Below are positions 35,550-43,862 of a stretch of DNA of 64,000 nt, piece by piece (the first letter of the stretch is position 1; each line of letters starts with the position of its first letter). The stretch covers positions 23,578 through 87,577 of the forward strand of contig JAPPJO010000049.1 of NCBI GenBank assembly GCA_028820325.1, written 5' to 3'. The DNA comes from Gammaproteobacteria bacterium (GTDB lineage: Bacteria; Gemmatimonadota; Gemmatimonadetes; Longimicrobiales; Gaopeijiaceae). The notes beneath the pieces were generated by a model, which was given only the letters and a program-made list of their open reading frames with translations, did not search any database and was not told the origin of the DNA. The translations under genes were made by a program, and so were the position numbers.

Positions 35550-35699
35550 GGATACGGGCAGGTCGCCGACGTTCTGGCGGATGGCTTGGACATCCGGTTC
35601 CTGGAAGCGGTGACGGAGGTCGACTACGGGGGGACGGACATCGTCCTGACGACGGCCGCCGGTGCGACCTTCGAGGCCACCCGAGTCATGGTAATGGTC
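35550..35699 (+). pseudogene. Fragment of an FAD-dependent amine oxidase
   Basis: A 50-residue stretch reading GYGQVADVLADGLDIRF and LEAVTEVDYGG, then FEATRVMV is a typical internal piece of flavin monoamine/polyamine oxidase (the FAD domain between the GxxG and substrate-binding strands). It has no start, no N-terminal FAD motif and no rest of the protein. It is a remnant at a recombination junction. Confidence 0.6.
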
Positions 35700-35760
35700 G
35701 TGTCGACATCCGCGTGGCATCGACCATGCTCGGGCGACTGTCGAGGCAGCGGAGTCGGAG

Positions 35761-36291
35761 GTGCTTCGTCGAGGAATCGGACGGCACACGGCCGTTGCCC
35801 TGAGCTACAAGTGCATGGCGCAGGCTGAGATCGGTCTTGCCGACGAAGCGCTCGATAGTTGCCGCCAACTGGAAGACATCGCCCGCCTCTGGACGAACGA
35901 CAGCGAAGAGTTCCTTGGAGTGCCCTGGGTCGCGTGGCTCAAGTGTCGCATCGCCGGCGCGAGGGCTCTGGCTTTGGCGGTTCGAGCCGAACATCGAGCC
36001 TCGATCGGGCAGTTCCGGGTCGCCTACGCTGCCTCCCCGTCAGACCACGAAGCGACGATACACGAAATGCTACGCCTGGTGCCGGCATTGGTCGGAGCCG
36101 GAATCTCGCCCCGTGATCTGCTGGCTGTCTTCGCCGACGATACCGCCAGGTCCGCCGACCTTTGGCCTCTCGTCGTCGCCCTTGAGGAACACGCAGGCAA
36201 TCAGATTCGTGCCCCACGGCAGGTCAAGGAGGTTGCGGCCGACATCCGTGGCCGGTTCATCGAGGCGGCGGAGCGAATGGGGACAACGTGA
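35761..36291 (+). CDS. TPR-like helical protein, probably the tail of a larger gene
   Basis: 176 aa from GTG 35761. Repeated helix pairs (MAQAEIGLADEALDSC, RAEHRASIGQFRVAY) look like tetratricopeptide repeats. Family-like sequence continues in frame upstream to about 35700, where the amine-oxidase fragment stops, so the N-terminus of a larger protein may have been lost. No ribosome site is visible. Whether it is still translated cannot be told. Confidence 0.4.
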   Translation: MLRRGIGRHTAVALSYKCMAQAEIGLADEALDSCRQLEDIARLWTNDSEEFLGVPWVAWLKCRIAGARALALAVRAEHRASIGQFRVAYAASPSDHEATIHEMLRLVPALVGAGISPRDLLAVFADDTARSADLWPLVVALEEHAGNQIRAPRQVKEVAADIRGRFIEAAERMGTT

Positions 36292-36395
36292 CTCGAAAGC
36301 GTCTCGGCAGTCCAGCGCGTCCGAGTTGTGGCCCGGACCCCTGCGCCTTACGATTGGCAACTTCCCAGGTCTTCCGAGCACGCGGAGTCGTCGCA

Positions 36396-37565
36396 ATGAG
36401 GTTTCTCGTTCTGGCAGCCGCCTTGTCGGCACTGGCACTGGCCACGGCAAGTCAGTTCATCGGCGCGCAGTCCATTCAGTCGCGACCCGCCGCTGAAGTG
36501 CGCCTGTCGGCCGATCCAGTGCTGTCTGTCGGGATGCTCGACGGGCCTGACGAATACCTCTTCGGCGAAATCAACGCTGGCTCGCTGCTCGCCGATGGCA
36601 GCTTGGTAGTGTCCGACCGGATGAACTTCCGTATCCAGCGTTTCGGCGCGGACGGCGAACATCTGTGGAGCCGCGGCCGCGAAGGCGAAGGTCCAGGGGA
36701 ATTCGAGAACGTCCAGATCGTCCACGGGTGCGTGAGCGCGGACCGGATCGTCGTCTACGACATCTGGACCCAACGAGTCTCCGTGTTCAACGACGAAGGG
36801 GATCTCGTCGACGACTACCGTCTGTTGTACAACGGACTGCCGATCCGGCGGTTTGGGTGCGCACCGAACGGGCGCCTGGGCTTCACGGGAGACAGCGACC
36901 AAACCATCGAGGGCCTCGCGTCCGAAGAACTCTACCGTCAGTTGATGACGCTTGGCTGGGTGGAGTTGGGCGACACTGCCGCCACCACGGTGCGCCAGCG
37001 GATCCCGGGCTCGGAAAGGAGATATCTCGGAGCCGGGAGCGCCATGCCCGGAAGCATCTGGGAGCACAGCGTAGCGATTACTGCGGCCAATGAGGGCATC
37101 TGGCTTGGAAGCAGCGAGGACTACGAGGTGGAACTGATTGGGTGGACGGGCGAGACGATTCGGCGGATCCGCTGGCAGGGGCCGGATCTGAACGTGACGC
37201 AGAGGGATGTCGACCGATACCGTGACGCGCTTGAGGGAAGCTACCGGCGTGGCGGCAATCCCGACTGGCGCGCACGCTTCGAGCGCCGGTGGGCATGGGA
37301 AAGCGAGAACGTGCCCGATGTCTTTCCCGCTTACGACAGACTCATGATCGGAGACGACGGCGTACTATGGGTGCACGACTACGTTCGCCCGGGAGAGCCA
37401 AGTGAGTGGTTCGCCTTCGCCGCGGATGGCACATGGATCCGTACGCTCGTGCTGCCTCCCCGCACGCTCCTGCTGGACATCGGCCGGGACTGGGCGCTGG
37501 TACGAACACTGGATGACGTGGATGTCCAGCGGGTCGCGGTGCACGCGTTCGTGGAGAATCGGTAA
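36396..37565 (+). CDS. 6-bladed beta-propeller protein, secreted
   Basis: 389 aa with a signal peptide (LVLAAALSALALATASQF, cleavage near IGAQS). The blade motif RGREGEGPGEF near residue 95, together with SLVVSDRMNFRIQRF and FNDEGDLV, matches the 6-bladed propeller (BF/NHL-like) type. ATG 36396 was chosen because the signal peptide begins there. Homologue-like genes in the window are at 31849, 41077 and 62389. The ligand is unknown; a periplasmic or surface sensor or binding role is plausible. Confidence 0.65.
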   Translation: MRFLVLAAALSALALATASQFIGAQSIQSRPAAEVRLSADPVLSVGMLDGPDEYLFGEINAGSLLADGSLVVSDRMNFRIQRFGADGEHLWSRGREGEGPGEFENVQIVHGCVSADRIVVYDIWTQRVSVFNDEGDLVDDYRLLYNGLPIRRFGCAPNGRLGFTGDSDQTIEGLASEELYRQLMTLGWVELGDTAATTVRQRIPGSERRYLGAGSAMPGSIWEHSVAITAANEGIWLGSSEDYEVELIGWTGETIRRIRWQGPDLNVTQRDVDRYRDALEGSYRRGGNPDWRARFERRWAWESENVPDVFPAYDRLMIGDDGVLWVHDYVRPGEPSEWFAFAADGTWIRTLVLPPRTLLLDIGRDWALVRTLDDVDVQRVAVHAFVENR

Positions 37566-37592
37566 CCTGAAGTGAGTGAAGGGAGGGGCGTG

Positions 37593-37895
37593 ATGGGGAA
37601 TCACAACGCAGGGTACGCCATAGCGGACACCGCGGTCGCCCTCGGCGCAGTTCGCGCCAGGACGGGGCTGACCGCCCGGGAGATCCTGGACATCGTCAGC
37701 ACGCCCTACCGGCACGTTGACGTGTCGTTCAGCGGTGATGACGCCAACCCCAATTCTCCGTTCGGCAAGCTGGTCACCGAGGCCTTCGCGCCAGATGGGG
37801 CAGCACCCGAGGGGCTCGACCTCAAGACGGACGAAGGCTACGACTGGTGGGACGAGCACTGCTGGTTGCCGTTCCGCTGCCGCTTCCCGTTCTGA
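37593..37895 (+). CDS. Small orphan protein with an aromatic, Cys-containing C-terminus
   Basis: 100 aa from ATG 37593, with GGGAGGGG upstream. The N-terminal part (GYAIADTAVALGAVRAR) is helical and the middle is acidic. It ends in YDWWDEHCWLPFRCRFPF, rich in Trp, Phe and Cys. No family is recognised. It directly follows the propeller gene (28 bp apart) and could be co-transcribed. The start GTG/ATG choice affects only the first seven residues. A modified-peptide precursor is possible but not supported by a neighbouring maturase. Confidence 0.5.
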   Translation: MGNHNAGYAIADTAVALGAVRARTGLTAREILDIVSTPYRHVDVSFSGDDANPNSPFGKLVTEAFAPDGAAPEGLDLKTDEGYDWWDEHCWLPFRCRFPF

Positions 37896-38113
37896 TGGTG
37901 GCCGTGATTCGGTAGGCATGGGCGCATACCGTTCCGCTTGTCGATGACCACGATGCACGCCGGGATCCTGGTGCCGTAGAAACAGGTCCATCCATCGCCC
38001 AAGCGCAGACGAAATCAACGATCCGATCACCACCGAATGACGGACGCGGTGGGATACACGTTCGGAGGTCGGAGGGCGACCTTCTGACGAAACCACCAAC
38101 CCCTAGTGATCCG

Positions 38114-38755
38114 ATGAGTTGGCTACGATCCGGCAAATGGCTGACCAGCGTCAGCGGCGGCGCGATCGCCTTCCCCATCGCGGTGCTGGTACACGAACTC
38201 GGGCACTTCGCGGCGTTCGTCGCGTTCCGATTCCCCGATCCGGTCCTGCGGTACGGCTCTGCCAGCTGGTCCGGTTCCGGGGAGTTCGGCAGGCTCGTGC
38301 GGGCGGGGGACGTGGAGGCGGCGGCGGCGATCGTTCAACCGTGGCAGGTGGCGGTCGGCGTGGCCGCGGGAGTGATCGTCACCTACCTGACGGTCATCGC
38401 CTGCGTGCTTGCGGTCCGCCGTTTCGGCCCAGGCCCGCTCTCAGTGGTTCTCGGAGTCGGGCTCGTGACCCCGCTGCGCTGGCTGGGAGCGATTCCGATC
38501 CTGGTCTCGAAGCTCCGCGGTCGGCTGCCGTTCCCATCGAACACGGACGAGGGTTGGTTGGCGGCCCTCACGGGGATCCCCGAGACCCTTCTCCTTCTGC
38601 TCGGTCTCACCTGTCTCGTGCTGGGATACTGGTTCCTCGTAACAGCGATTCCCCGAGGCCGGAGGATCCGGATCGTCGTCCCGACGCTGGTGGGCAGCGT
38701 GGCCGTGGGTGGTCCTTTATGGGTCCTGTGGCTGGGGCCGCTGATTCTTCCGTGA
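38114..38755 (+). CDS. Integral membrane protein with HExxH, M50-like protease candidate
   Basis: 213 aa. A first helix carries VLVHELGHFAAF, the zinc-binding HExxH pattern inside a hydrophobic segment that marks site-2/M50-like metalloproteases, but the second motif (usually a C-terminal xDG) is not evident. About five hydrophobic segments are visible. It could instead be an unrelated membrane protein with a chance motif. The ATG at 38114 has no strong ribosome site. Confidence 0.5.
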   Translation: MSWLRSGKWLTSVSGGAIAFPIAVLVHELGHFAAFVAFRFPDPVLRYGSASWSGSGEFGRLVRAGDVEAAAAIVQPWQVAVGVAAGVIVTYLTVIACVLAVRRFGPGPLSVVLGVGLVTPLRWLGAIPILVSKLRGRLPFPSNTDEGWLAALTGIPETLLLLLGLTCLVLGYWFLVTAIPRGRRIRIVVPTLVGSVAVGGPLWVLWLGPLILP

Positions 38756-38817
38756 AGCCACCCCATCCAGACGTCCGAGCGGGTGCGGACGGCCCGAGTG
38801 CCATGCAACCGACGCCG

Positions 38818-39036
38818 TCACTCGAATTCCGAACGGGACAGCCCGGACTGCCTGATGATCGATCTCAGCGTGCCGGTGCGTAACTCGCGGTGATCCGGGA
38901 TCGGCACAGTGACGGTTCCCGTCTCTTCGAGTTTCTGCATCACGATATGGCTGCCTCGTCGTCGGACCTCGAGGAAGCCGTGAGAAGCAAGAATCCGGCA
39001 GACATCGCGACCGGAAAGAACACGCAGCCTACCCAA
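38818..39036 (-). CDS. hicA: HicA-family mRNA-interferase toxin
   Basis: 72 aa with the dsRBD-like HicA fold: SGRDVCRILASHGF, RRRGSHIVMQK with the catalytic His, and VPIPDHRELRTGTLRSIIRQSGLS. Cleaves mRNA and tmRNA when free. It overlaps the upstream antitoxin hicB by 8 bp (antitoxin first). The gene ends in SRSEFE and TGA. Confidence 0.9.
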   Translation of the reverse strand: MGRLRVLSGRDVCRILASHGFLEVRRRGSHIVMQKLEETGTVTVPIPDHRELRTGTLRSIIRQSGLSRSEFE

Positions 39037-39250
39037 CCGCGACCTCGACCTGGGTCACATAGACTTCGCTGCGCCAGCGTCTTTCGATCTCTTCGGGGGA
39101 CGCCGTTTCGAGGAAGAGCGTGATTGCTTCCTGGAGATTCGCGCGCGCCTCGGCCACGGAGTCTCCCTGGCTGGCAACATCCACCTCCGGGCATAAAGCT
39201 ACGTACCCGTTGCCTTCACGTTCGACGATCGCCGTCAAGTGCCTCTTCAT
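39029..39250 (-). CDS. hicB: HicB-family antitoxin (short form)
   Basis: 73 aa. GNGYVALCPEVDVASQGDSVAEA and NLQEAITLFLE are the HicB partial RNase-H-like fold; there is no added DNA-binding domain. ATG 39250 is preceded by GGGAGATTT. The upstream open frame is an artefact. It neutralises hicA; autoregulation is expected through the protein complex, but no operator was identified. Confidence 0.88.
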   Translation of the reverse strand: MKRHLTAIVEREGNGYVALCPEVDVASQGDSVAEARANLQEAITLFLETASPEEIERRWRSEVYVTQVEVAVG

Positions 39251-39429
39251 CTCAAATCTCCCTTCAAGCTGTCCCGGCTGCAGCGGGTCTTGTAACCCGT
39301 CGAAGGTGGGGGGGTTCGCAGATTCCAGCAACCGGACCGCCATGGCCCCAGAGTGCTGTTGCTCTGGATACGGCATTGCCGCACCTTATGCTCTTCGTGA
39401 CTCGTTGCCGCGATCAAGAAGGAGGAGCG

Positions 39430-39741
39430 ATGCCGATGACTAGCCAGCGAACCGATTTGGGACACGAGCTGGAGGGAGCCCTCGGCGAAGTGCTCGCCCA
39501 TGTGCGTGGCACCAGACCCCTTCCCTGCCGAATCGTCGACGACCCGGCCCCCGAGCACATCCTGGCGCTGCGCAAGCGGATGAAGCTGAGCCGCCAGAGG
39601 TTCGCCGACAGTTTCGGCCTCCATGTACGGGCCGTTCAGGAATGGGAACAGGGACGGCGGGTGCCCGACCGCGCAGCCCGCGTCCTGCTCACGGTCATCG
39701 ACCGCGAGCCCGAAGCAGTTTTGCGGGCTCTCGGCGGGTGA
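39430..39741 (+). CDS. Helix-turn-helix (XRE/HigA-like) regulator
   Basis: 103 aa. The HTH is HILALRKRMKLSRQRFADSFGLHVRAVQEWEQGRRVPDRAARVL, as in HigA-type antitoxins and MqsA-like regulators. GGAGG lies just upstream of the ATG 39430. No toxin gene is adjacent on either side, so it is an orphan regulator or an antitoxin that lost its partner. The hicBA pair is divergent and 180 bp away. Confidence 0.7.
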   Translation: MPMTSQRTDLGHELEGALGEVLAHVRGTRPLPCRIVDDPAPEHILALRKRMKLSRQRFADSFGLHVRAVQEWEQGRRVPDRAARVLLTVIDREPEAVLRALGG

Positions 39742-40050
39742 GTGATTCGCACCAAAGGCCAACCGTGGATCGCCTTGGCTGAGACCGCTGACCGGCCGCG
39801 CTTGTCCCCCAAACCGGTTTCCGACATCTTCCCTCGCCATGATCCACGCAACCGACATCCGATCCCCCCGCGCTCGCGGAGCGACCTGCCCCTGTAGGTG
39901 CTCGTGTCCATGTTCCGCCTGGATCCGGGTGTGTTGACGCGCTGAGTCCCGAGCTCAAGCCGCTTCCGAGCCGCCCCGGTCAGCCGATCCGGGCGGTTTT
40001 TTCGTGCTCCCGATCCGCCGTTCGACCCTGCCCAAACCTCAGAGAGAACC
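39742..40050. other. 310-bp leader region before the ATP-grasp gene
   Basis: No gene. It holds a rho-independent terminator-like stem at 39971-40002 and should hold the promoter of the ATP-grasp gene. AGAGAGAACC is just before the ATG 40051. Confidence 0.4.
39971..40002 (+). terminator. Terminator-like stem loop with a T run
   Basis: CCGCCCCGG pairs with CCGGGCGG (one bulged C) around an 8-9 base loop and is followed by TTTTTT. It sits between the HTH gene and the ATP-grasp gene. It may end the HTH transcript or act as an attenuator in the ATP-grasp leader. Confidence 0.65.
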
Positions 40051-41037
40051 ATGATCAGCCCTGTGCTACCGACAATAAATATCCTCTACGAGAATATTGT
40101 TTGGATCCCGCCACTCCAGGAGGCCCTCGAGAGCGAAGGCTTCCGCGTCCGCCTCGTGCACGTGAACGAGGGGATCGTCGACCCGTCGGCGCCTCCTCCA
40201 GAGGGCATCTGGATGAACCGCATCAGCCCGTCCTCGCACACCCGGGGTCACGTCCACACGGTGGAGCTGGCTCGCCAGCTCCTGTTCTGGCTGGAGTCCC
40301 ACGGCCGTCGAGTGATCAACGGGCTGGGCGCCTTCGAGCTGGAGATGAGCAAGCTTCGCCAGGACCTCGTCCTGCGGCGACACGGGATCAGGACGCCGCG
40401 GACGGTGCTGGCCGTCGGGAAGGAGCATGTGCGCGAAGCGGCCGCAACCTTCGACGGCCCGTTCATCTCCAAGCACGATCAGGGGGGCAAGGGATTGGGC
40501 ATCCGGCTCTTCCAGGACCCCGGGAAGCTCGAAGAACATCTCGACGACAGGAGCTTCGACGCCGGGCCCGGCGCCCGGGTGATCCTGCAGCAGTACATCC
40601 CGGCACCCGAACCATTCATCACGAGGGTGGAGATCGTTGGCAGCCGCTTCGTGTTCGCGATGCGGAGTTCCACGGCCGGGGGGTTCGAACTCTGCCCCTC
40701 GGATGCCTGCAATCCGATGCCTCCGAACCGCGAGAGCTTCTGGACGGGTGCGGGCGGCACGGATGCTGCCGACCTCTTCAGCCCCTCGCCGATCGCGGCC
40801 GGCGACCCGTTGGTCCAGAGGTACATCCGGCTCTGCATCGAGGAGGGGATCGAGATCGCCGGAATCGAATTCGTGGAGGATGCCCGCGGCAACCGCTACA
40901 CGTATGACATCAACGGCACAACCAACTACAATCAGGCGTTCGGCGCCCGGATCGGAGTCGATGGCATGCGCACGGTGGCCCGGTATGTACGCAGGGTGGC
41001 GATGCCGGACCTTCGGCCGCAGCGCATCGCGTGTTAG
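40051..41037 (+). CDS. RimK-like ATP-grasp ligase
   Basis: 328 aa. The N-terminal half (NILYENIVWIPPLQEALE, WMNRISPSSHTRGH, NGLGAFELEMSKL) matches RimK/LysX-type ATP-grasp enzymes. The ATP-grasp core shows DGPFISKHDQGGKGLGI, VILQQYI and EIAGIEFVEDA with DINGTTNY as the metal-binding end. Such enzymes join amino acids to proteins or small peptides. No carrier protein or precursor peptide was found beside it, so the substrate is unknown. ATG 40051 is 49 bp after the terminator-like stem. Confidence 0.8.
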   Translation: MISPVLPTINILYENIVWIPPLQEALESEGFRVRLVHVNEGIVDPSAPPPEGIWMNRISPSSHTRGHVHTVELARQLLFWLESHGRRVINGLGAFELEMSKLRQDLVLRRHGIRTPRTVLAVGKEHVREAAATFDGPFISKHDQGGKGLGIRLFQDPGKLEEHLDDRSFDAGPGARVILQQYIPAPEPFITRVEIVGSRFVFAMRSSTAGGFELCPSDACNPMPPNRESFWTGAGGTDAADLFSPSPIAAGDPLVQRYIRLCIEEGIEIAGIEFVEDARGNRYTYDINGTTNYNQAFGARIGVDGMRTVARYVRRVAMPDLRPQRIAC

Positions 41038-41076
41038 CGAGGGATGCCGTAGCCGCAACGCCACAGGAGACGAACG

Positions 41077-42309
41077 ATGGCTGGGAAGATGACGCAGGAG
41101 CGGACGAGTTATGCGACGGCCGTCGCATTGGCCACGCTGTCCCTCGCGATACTCACAGGGCTCGCCCACCCACTTGCCGCCCAGGAAGTAATCGAACTCC
41201 CGGCCGAAGACCGGCCCCTCGTCGCCGACTTCGAGGACATCTACCGGGTGGGCTCGTTGGATGGGGACGGCTGGGACACCTTCGGCCGCGTCGCGGGGGT
41301 CGGCTTCGACGGTGCCGGCAACCTCTACATCCTCGACACCGAGGCGGTGCGGATCAACGTCGTCGACCTGCAAGCCAACCTGTTGCGCCAGTTCATGCGA
41401 GAAGGACAAGGCCCCGGAGAGTTTGGAAGCGACACCGCGCCAATGCTGCAGTTCACGGTCATGCGGGATGGGCGCGTGACCGTCTACGACCTGGGACAAA
41501 TGGGATTCACCCTCTTTGATGCCGACGGCCAATTCGAACGCATGGCCCGGTTTCCAGGTGCGCAGATGAGCGCTGCGATGATTGGCGGCATTCAGGTCTT
41601 CCCGGGAATGGATCGAGTCCTCGCGACATCCGAGGTCCGCTATCTGAGAATGACCGCCGATCCGGGCGACGAGTCGTCGGAACCCTCGTTCCGGCATGTC
41701 CTGAGCTATGATCTGAGTGGCGACGAGGTCCGCATCGACTCGGTTGCCGCGGGGTGGCGGCCCCCCGGTAATGCGGAGGGATTCAGGCCGGTGCTCAGGG
41801 CGGGCGTGCTGCCCAGCGGAGCGTTCGTGTACACCGACTCTTCCACGTATGCGATCAAGTCTGCCGTGCCGGGCGGCCTCGTGACACGGATCCTGACCCG
41901 TCCGTTCCAACCCCGCCCGGCGACGGGCCGCATCAGGGCCGCTGAGATCGAGCGGCGCCTGGAAGCACTCGCGCCCGTTCGCGGCGGCAACTCGTTTCAA
42001 CAGCAAATGAGAGAAATGCGCCGCGGCCAGATCGAGGCGATGGAGTTCTTCGATGAGATCCCCGTAGTCGTCGACCTGACCACGAGTTGGGAAGGCACCA
42101 TCTGGGTCCTTCACCGGGGCGACGGAAACACGGAGGGCACCCGCATCGACCTCATTTCGTCGGACGGACGCTACCTGGGCACCTTCCCGCCCGGCTCCAC
42201 CGCGATGCCTTCCGCCTTCGGTCCCGACGGCCTCGTCGCCTTCGTGGAAACGGACGACCTGGATGTGCCCTATGTGGCAGTGAGGCGCCTGCCGGAAGGG
42301 ATGCGCTGA
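41077..42309 (+). CDS. 6-bladed beta-propeller protein, secreted
   Basis: 410 aa. The signal peptide (AVALATLSLAILTGLAHPL, cleavage after AAQ) leads to EVIELPAEDRPL, the typical start of these proteins. The motif MREGQGPGEFGSD is near residue 108. It is close in style to the truncated gene at 62389 (both start with PxEDRxL and share YRxGS). It follows the ATP-grasp gene by 39 bp and may be co-transcribed with it. Confidence 0.65.
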   Translation: MAGKMTQERTSYATAVALATLSLAILTGLAHPLAAQEVIELPAEDRPLVADFEDIYRVGSLDGDGWDTFGRVAGVGFDGAGNLYILDTEAVRINVVDLQANLLRQFMREGQGPGEFGSDTAPMLQFTVMRDGRVTVYDLGQMGFTLFDADGQFERMARFPGAQMSAAMIGGIQVFPGMDRVLATSEVRYLRMTADPGDESSEPSFRHVLSYDLSGDEVRIDSVAAGWRPPGNAEGFRPVLRAGVLPSGAFVYTDSSTYAIKSAVPGGLVTRILTRPFQPRPATGRIRAAEIERRLEALAPVRGGNSFQQQMREMRRGQIEAMEFFDEIPVVVDLTTSWEGTIWVLHRGDGNTEGTRIDLISSDGRYLGTFPPGSTAMPSAFGPDGLVAFVETDDLDVPYVAVRRLPEGMR

Positions 42310-42350
42310 TTCAACCCCACTCACCACCACGCCTCGTTGACGCTTCCCCA

Positions 42351-42884
42351 ATGAACCTGGACACCCTCGGCAACCTCGGCGAGTTCATCGGCGCCGTGGG
42401 GGTCGTGGCGTCGCTGCTTCTGGTCGCGCGCCGGATGAGGCTCGGCATCGAGCAGACGCAGCGCCACACGAGGAGCGTACGCGCGGCAACCTTCAACTCG
42501 ATGGTCGAGAACAGCATCCGCCTGCTCGAGCACGTCTTCCGGGACCCCGAACTGGCCGATTTCCTCGCCCGCGCCGCCGACGACCCGGATCGACTCACGG
42601 CCGGGGAACGGTTGCGCTGGACCTCCTATATGACGGCGGTCTTTCGCCACATGGGGAACCTGGTCTACCAGCAGGAAACCGGGGCCATGGAAGAGAAGAT
42701 GTGGGAGTCCTACCGTCGCTCGTTCAAGGAGCACCTGCTCAGCGAGGGTTGGGTGGCCTGGTACCTCAACCACACCCATCTCTTCGACGAGCGCCTTGCG
42801 GACGCGGTGCGCGCCATCCTGGAAGAGCTGGCGAGCGAAGGAGTGCCGCACGCGGTGGAGTGGAAGGAGCGGGGCGCCGAATAG
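42351..42884 (+). CDS. Hypothetical protein with one membrane helix
   Basis: 177 aa. One N-terminal helix (FIGAVGVVASLLLVARRMR) is followed by helical sequence with RAATFNSMVENSIRLLE, GERLRWTSYMTAVFRHMGNLVYQ and EGWVAWYLNHTHLFDERL. Proteins of this shape are widespread but uncharacterised. It starts 41 bp after the propeller gene. The ATG 42351 lacks a clear ribosome site. No function is proposed. Confidence 0.55.
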   Translation: MNLDTLGNLGEFIGAVGVVASLLLVARRMRLGIEQTQRHTRSVRAATFNSMVENSIRLLEHVFRDPELADFLARAADDPDRLTAGERLRWTSYMTAVFRHMGNLVYQQETGAMEEKMWESYRRSFKEHLLSEGWVAWYLNHTHLFDERLADAVRAILEELASEGVPHAVEWKERGAE

Positions 42885-42927
42885 CTGGGGCGGCGATCGC
42901 TTCGATTTGCGCACCTCCAACCGACAA

Positions 42928-43716
42928 TCAGCCGGTCGTACGTTCGAGCGTCTCCAGCCAGCGGTACCCGTACGCCGGAATGTACGGCGCTCCGGTCACG
43001 TCTTCGGGAAACATGTCGAATCTGTCGACGCGCAGACGATAGTCGTAGTCGTGCGCGGGCTGGAAGCCGACGATCTCGCCCCGGAAGGGCGCGCCGTCCA
43101 CGACCTTGCAGTATCCGGGATGGCCGTCGCCGCACTCCACCCGGTGGCGGTCGATGGTGATCTCCTCCTCCGTGCCCGCTGCCCTGGTTCTCGAAGTAAT
43201 CTCGTTCAGCAGGTACCGGCCGTCACGATACCTGTTGGCAACGAGGATATAGTGATCGCCCGCCTCATATTCGAAGCTGGTGATCATGTCGTCGTACAAT
43301 TCGCCGTCCAGCACCAGGCAGAAGTCGTCACCCTGGATGCAGGTCACCCGCGTCGGAGCCAGCGACAGGGTAGCGGGGGTGGACGGTGCGACGGTCTTCT
43401 CCAGTTGCTCCAGCAGACGATAGGCGTACCGGCCGGCATCCTGCGGCGGTTCTCCCCCGCCCCAGGGATCGTACTTGCCGATGCGGAGGCGATAGTCGTA
43501 GCCGGGCTCGTAGTCGAATCCTTCGATCCCGTCGTAGAACAACCCGCCGTCAACCACCATGCACGACTGCGGACCCACACCGTAGCACTTGGCCAGCGTG
43601 GGCCCCACGGTTACCTCCCGGGTCTCGATGTACTCGGGCCCGAGAAGGTCGCAACCGGCAACGACCAGGGCCGCCAGCCAGAAGAGAGCCAGGCTACGGA
43701 TGCGCATCGGAGTCAT
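42928..43716 (-). CDS. Lipoprotein with three DUF4377-like repeats
   Basis: 262 aa; lipobox LVVAGC. Three successive units each carry a Cys-x(n)-Cys-hydrophobic-VVDG/VLDG pattern: KCYGVGPQSCMVVDG, CIQGDDFCLVLDG and CGDGHPGYCKVVDG. Each is followed by a G/SFxYxxGYDYxLRV-type strand, as in DUF4377. Three tandem copies in one lipoprotein is unusual. It is probably anchored in the outer membrane; the function is unknown. The first Met at 43716 is the longest start; the second (43707) is equally possible. Confidence 0.65.
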   Translation of the reverse strand: MTPMRIRSLALFWLAALVVAGCDLLGPEYIETREVTVGPTLAKCYGVGPQSCMVVDGGLFYDGIEGFDYEPGYDYRLRIGKYDPWGGGEPPQDAGRYAYRLLEQLEKTVAPSTPATLSLAPTRVTCIQGDDFCLVLDGELYDDMITSFEYEAGDHYILVANRYRDGRYLLNEITSRTRAAGTEEEITIDRHRVECGDGHPGYCKVVDGAPFRGEIVGFQPAHDYDYRLRVDRFDMFPEDVTGAPYIPAYGYRWLETLERTTG

Positions 43717-43862
43717 ACTTCGTTACAGCTGCTCGCCGTTTTCGGGAAGCGGGTGCCTTCGGCACCGGCCACGACCGGCACCAAGGTAGGGGGGATATTA
43801 TTCGATGCAGTCTGATACGTTCCCTACCGCGAACACTCAAGGCGCGTAGACCAAACCAGGAG

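Noticed and set aside
39124..39429. A toxin gene upstream of the HTH gene
   Set aside because: The frame there has no RelE/HigB pattern and overlaps hicB antisense.
37593..41037. The 100-aa orphan as a substrate of the ATP-grasp ligase
   Set aside because: They are over 2 kb apart with unrelated genes between and no conserved leader; kept only as a weak idea.
40066..42351. A 761-codon minus-strand frame over the ATP-grasp and propeller genes
   Set aside because: Antisense shadow of two well-supported plus-strand genes.
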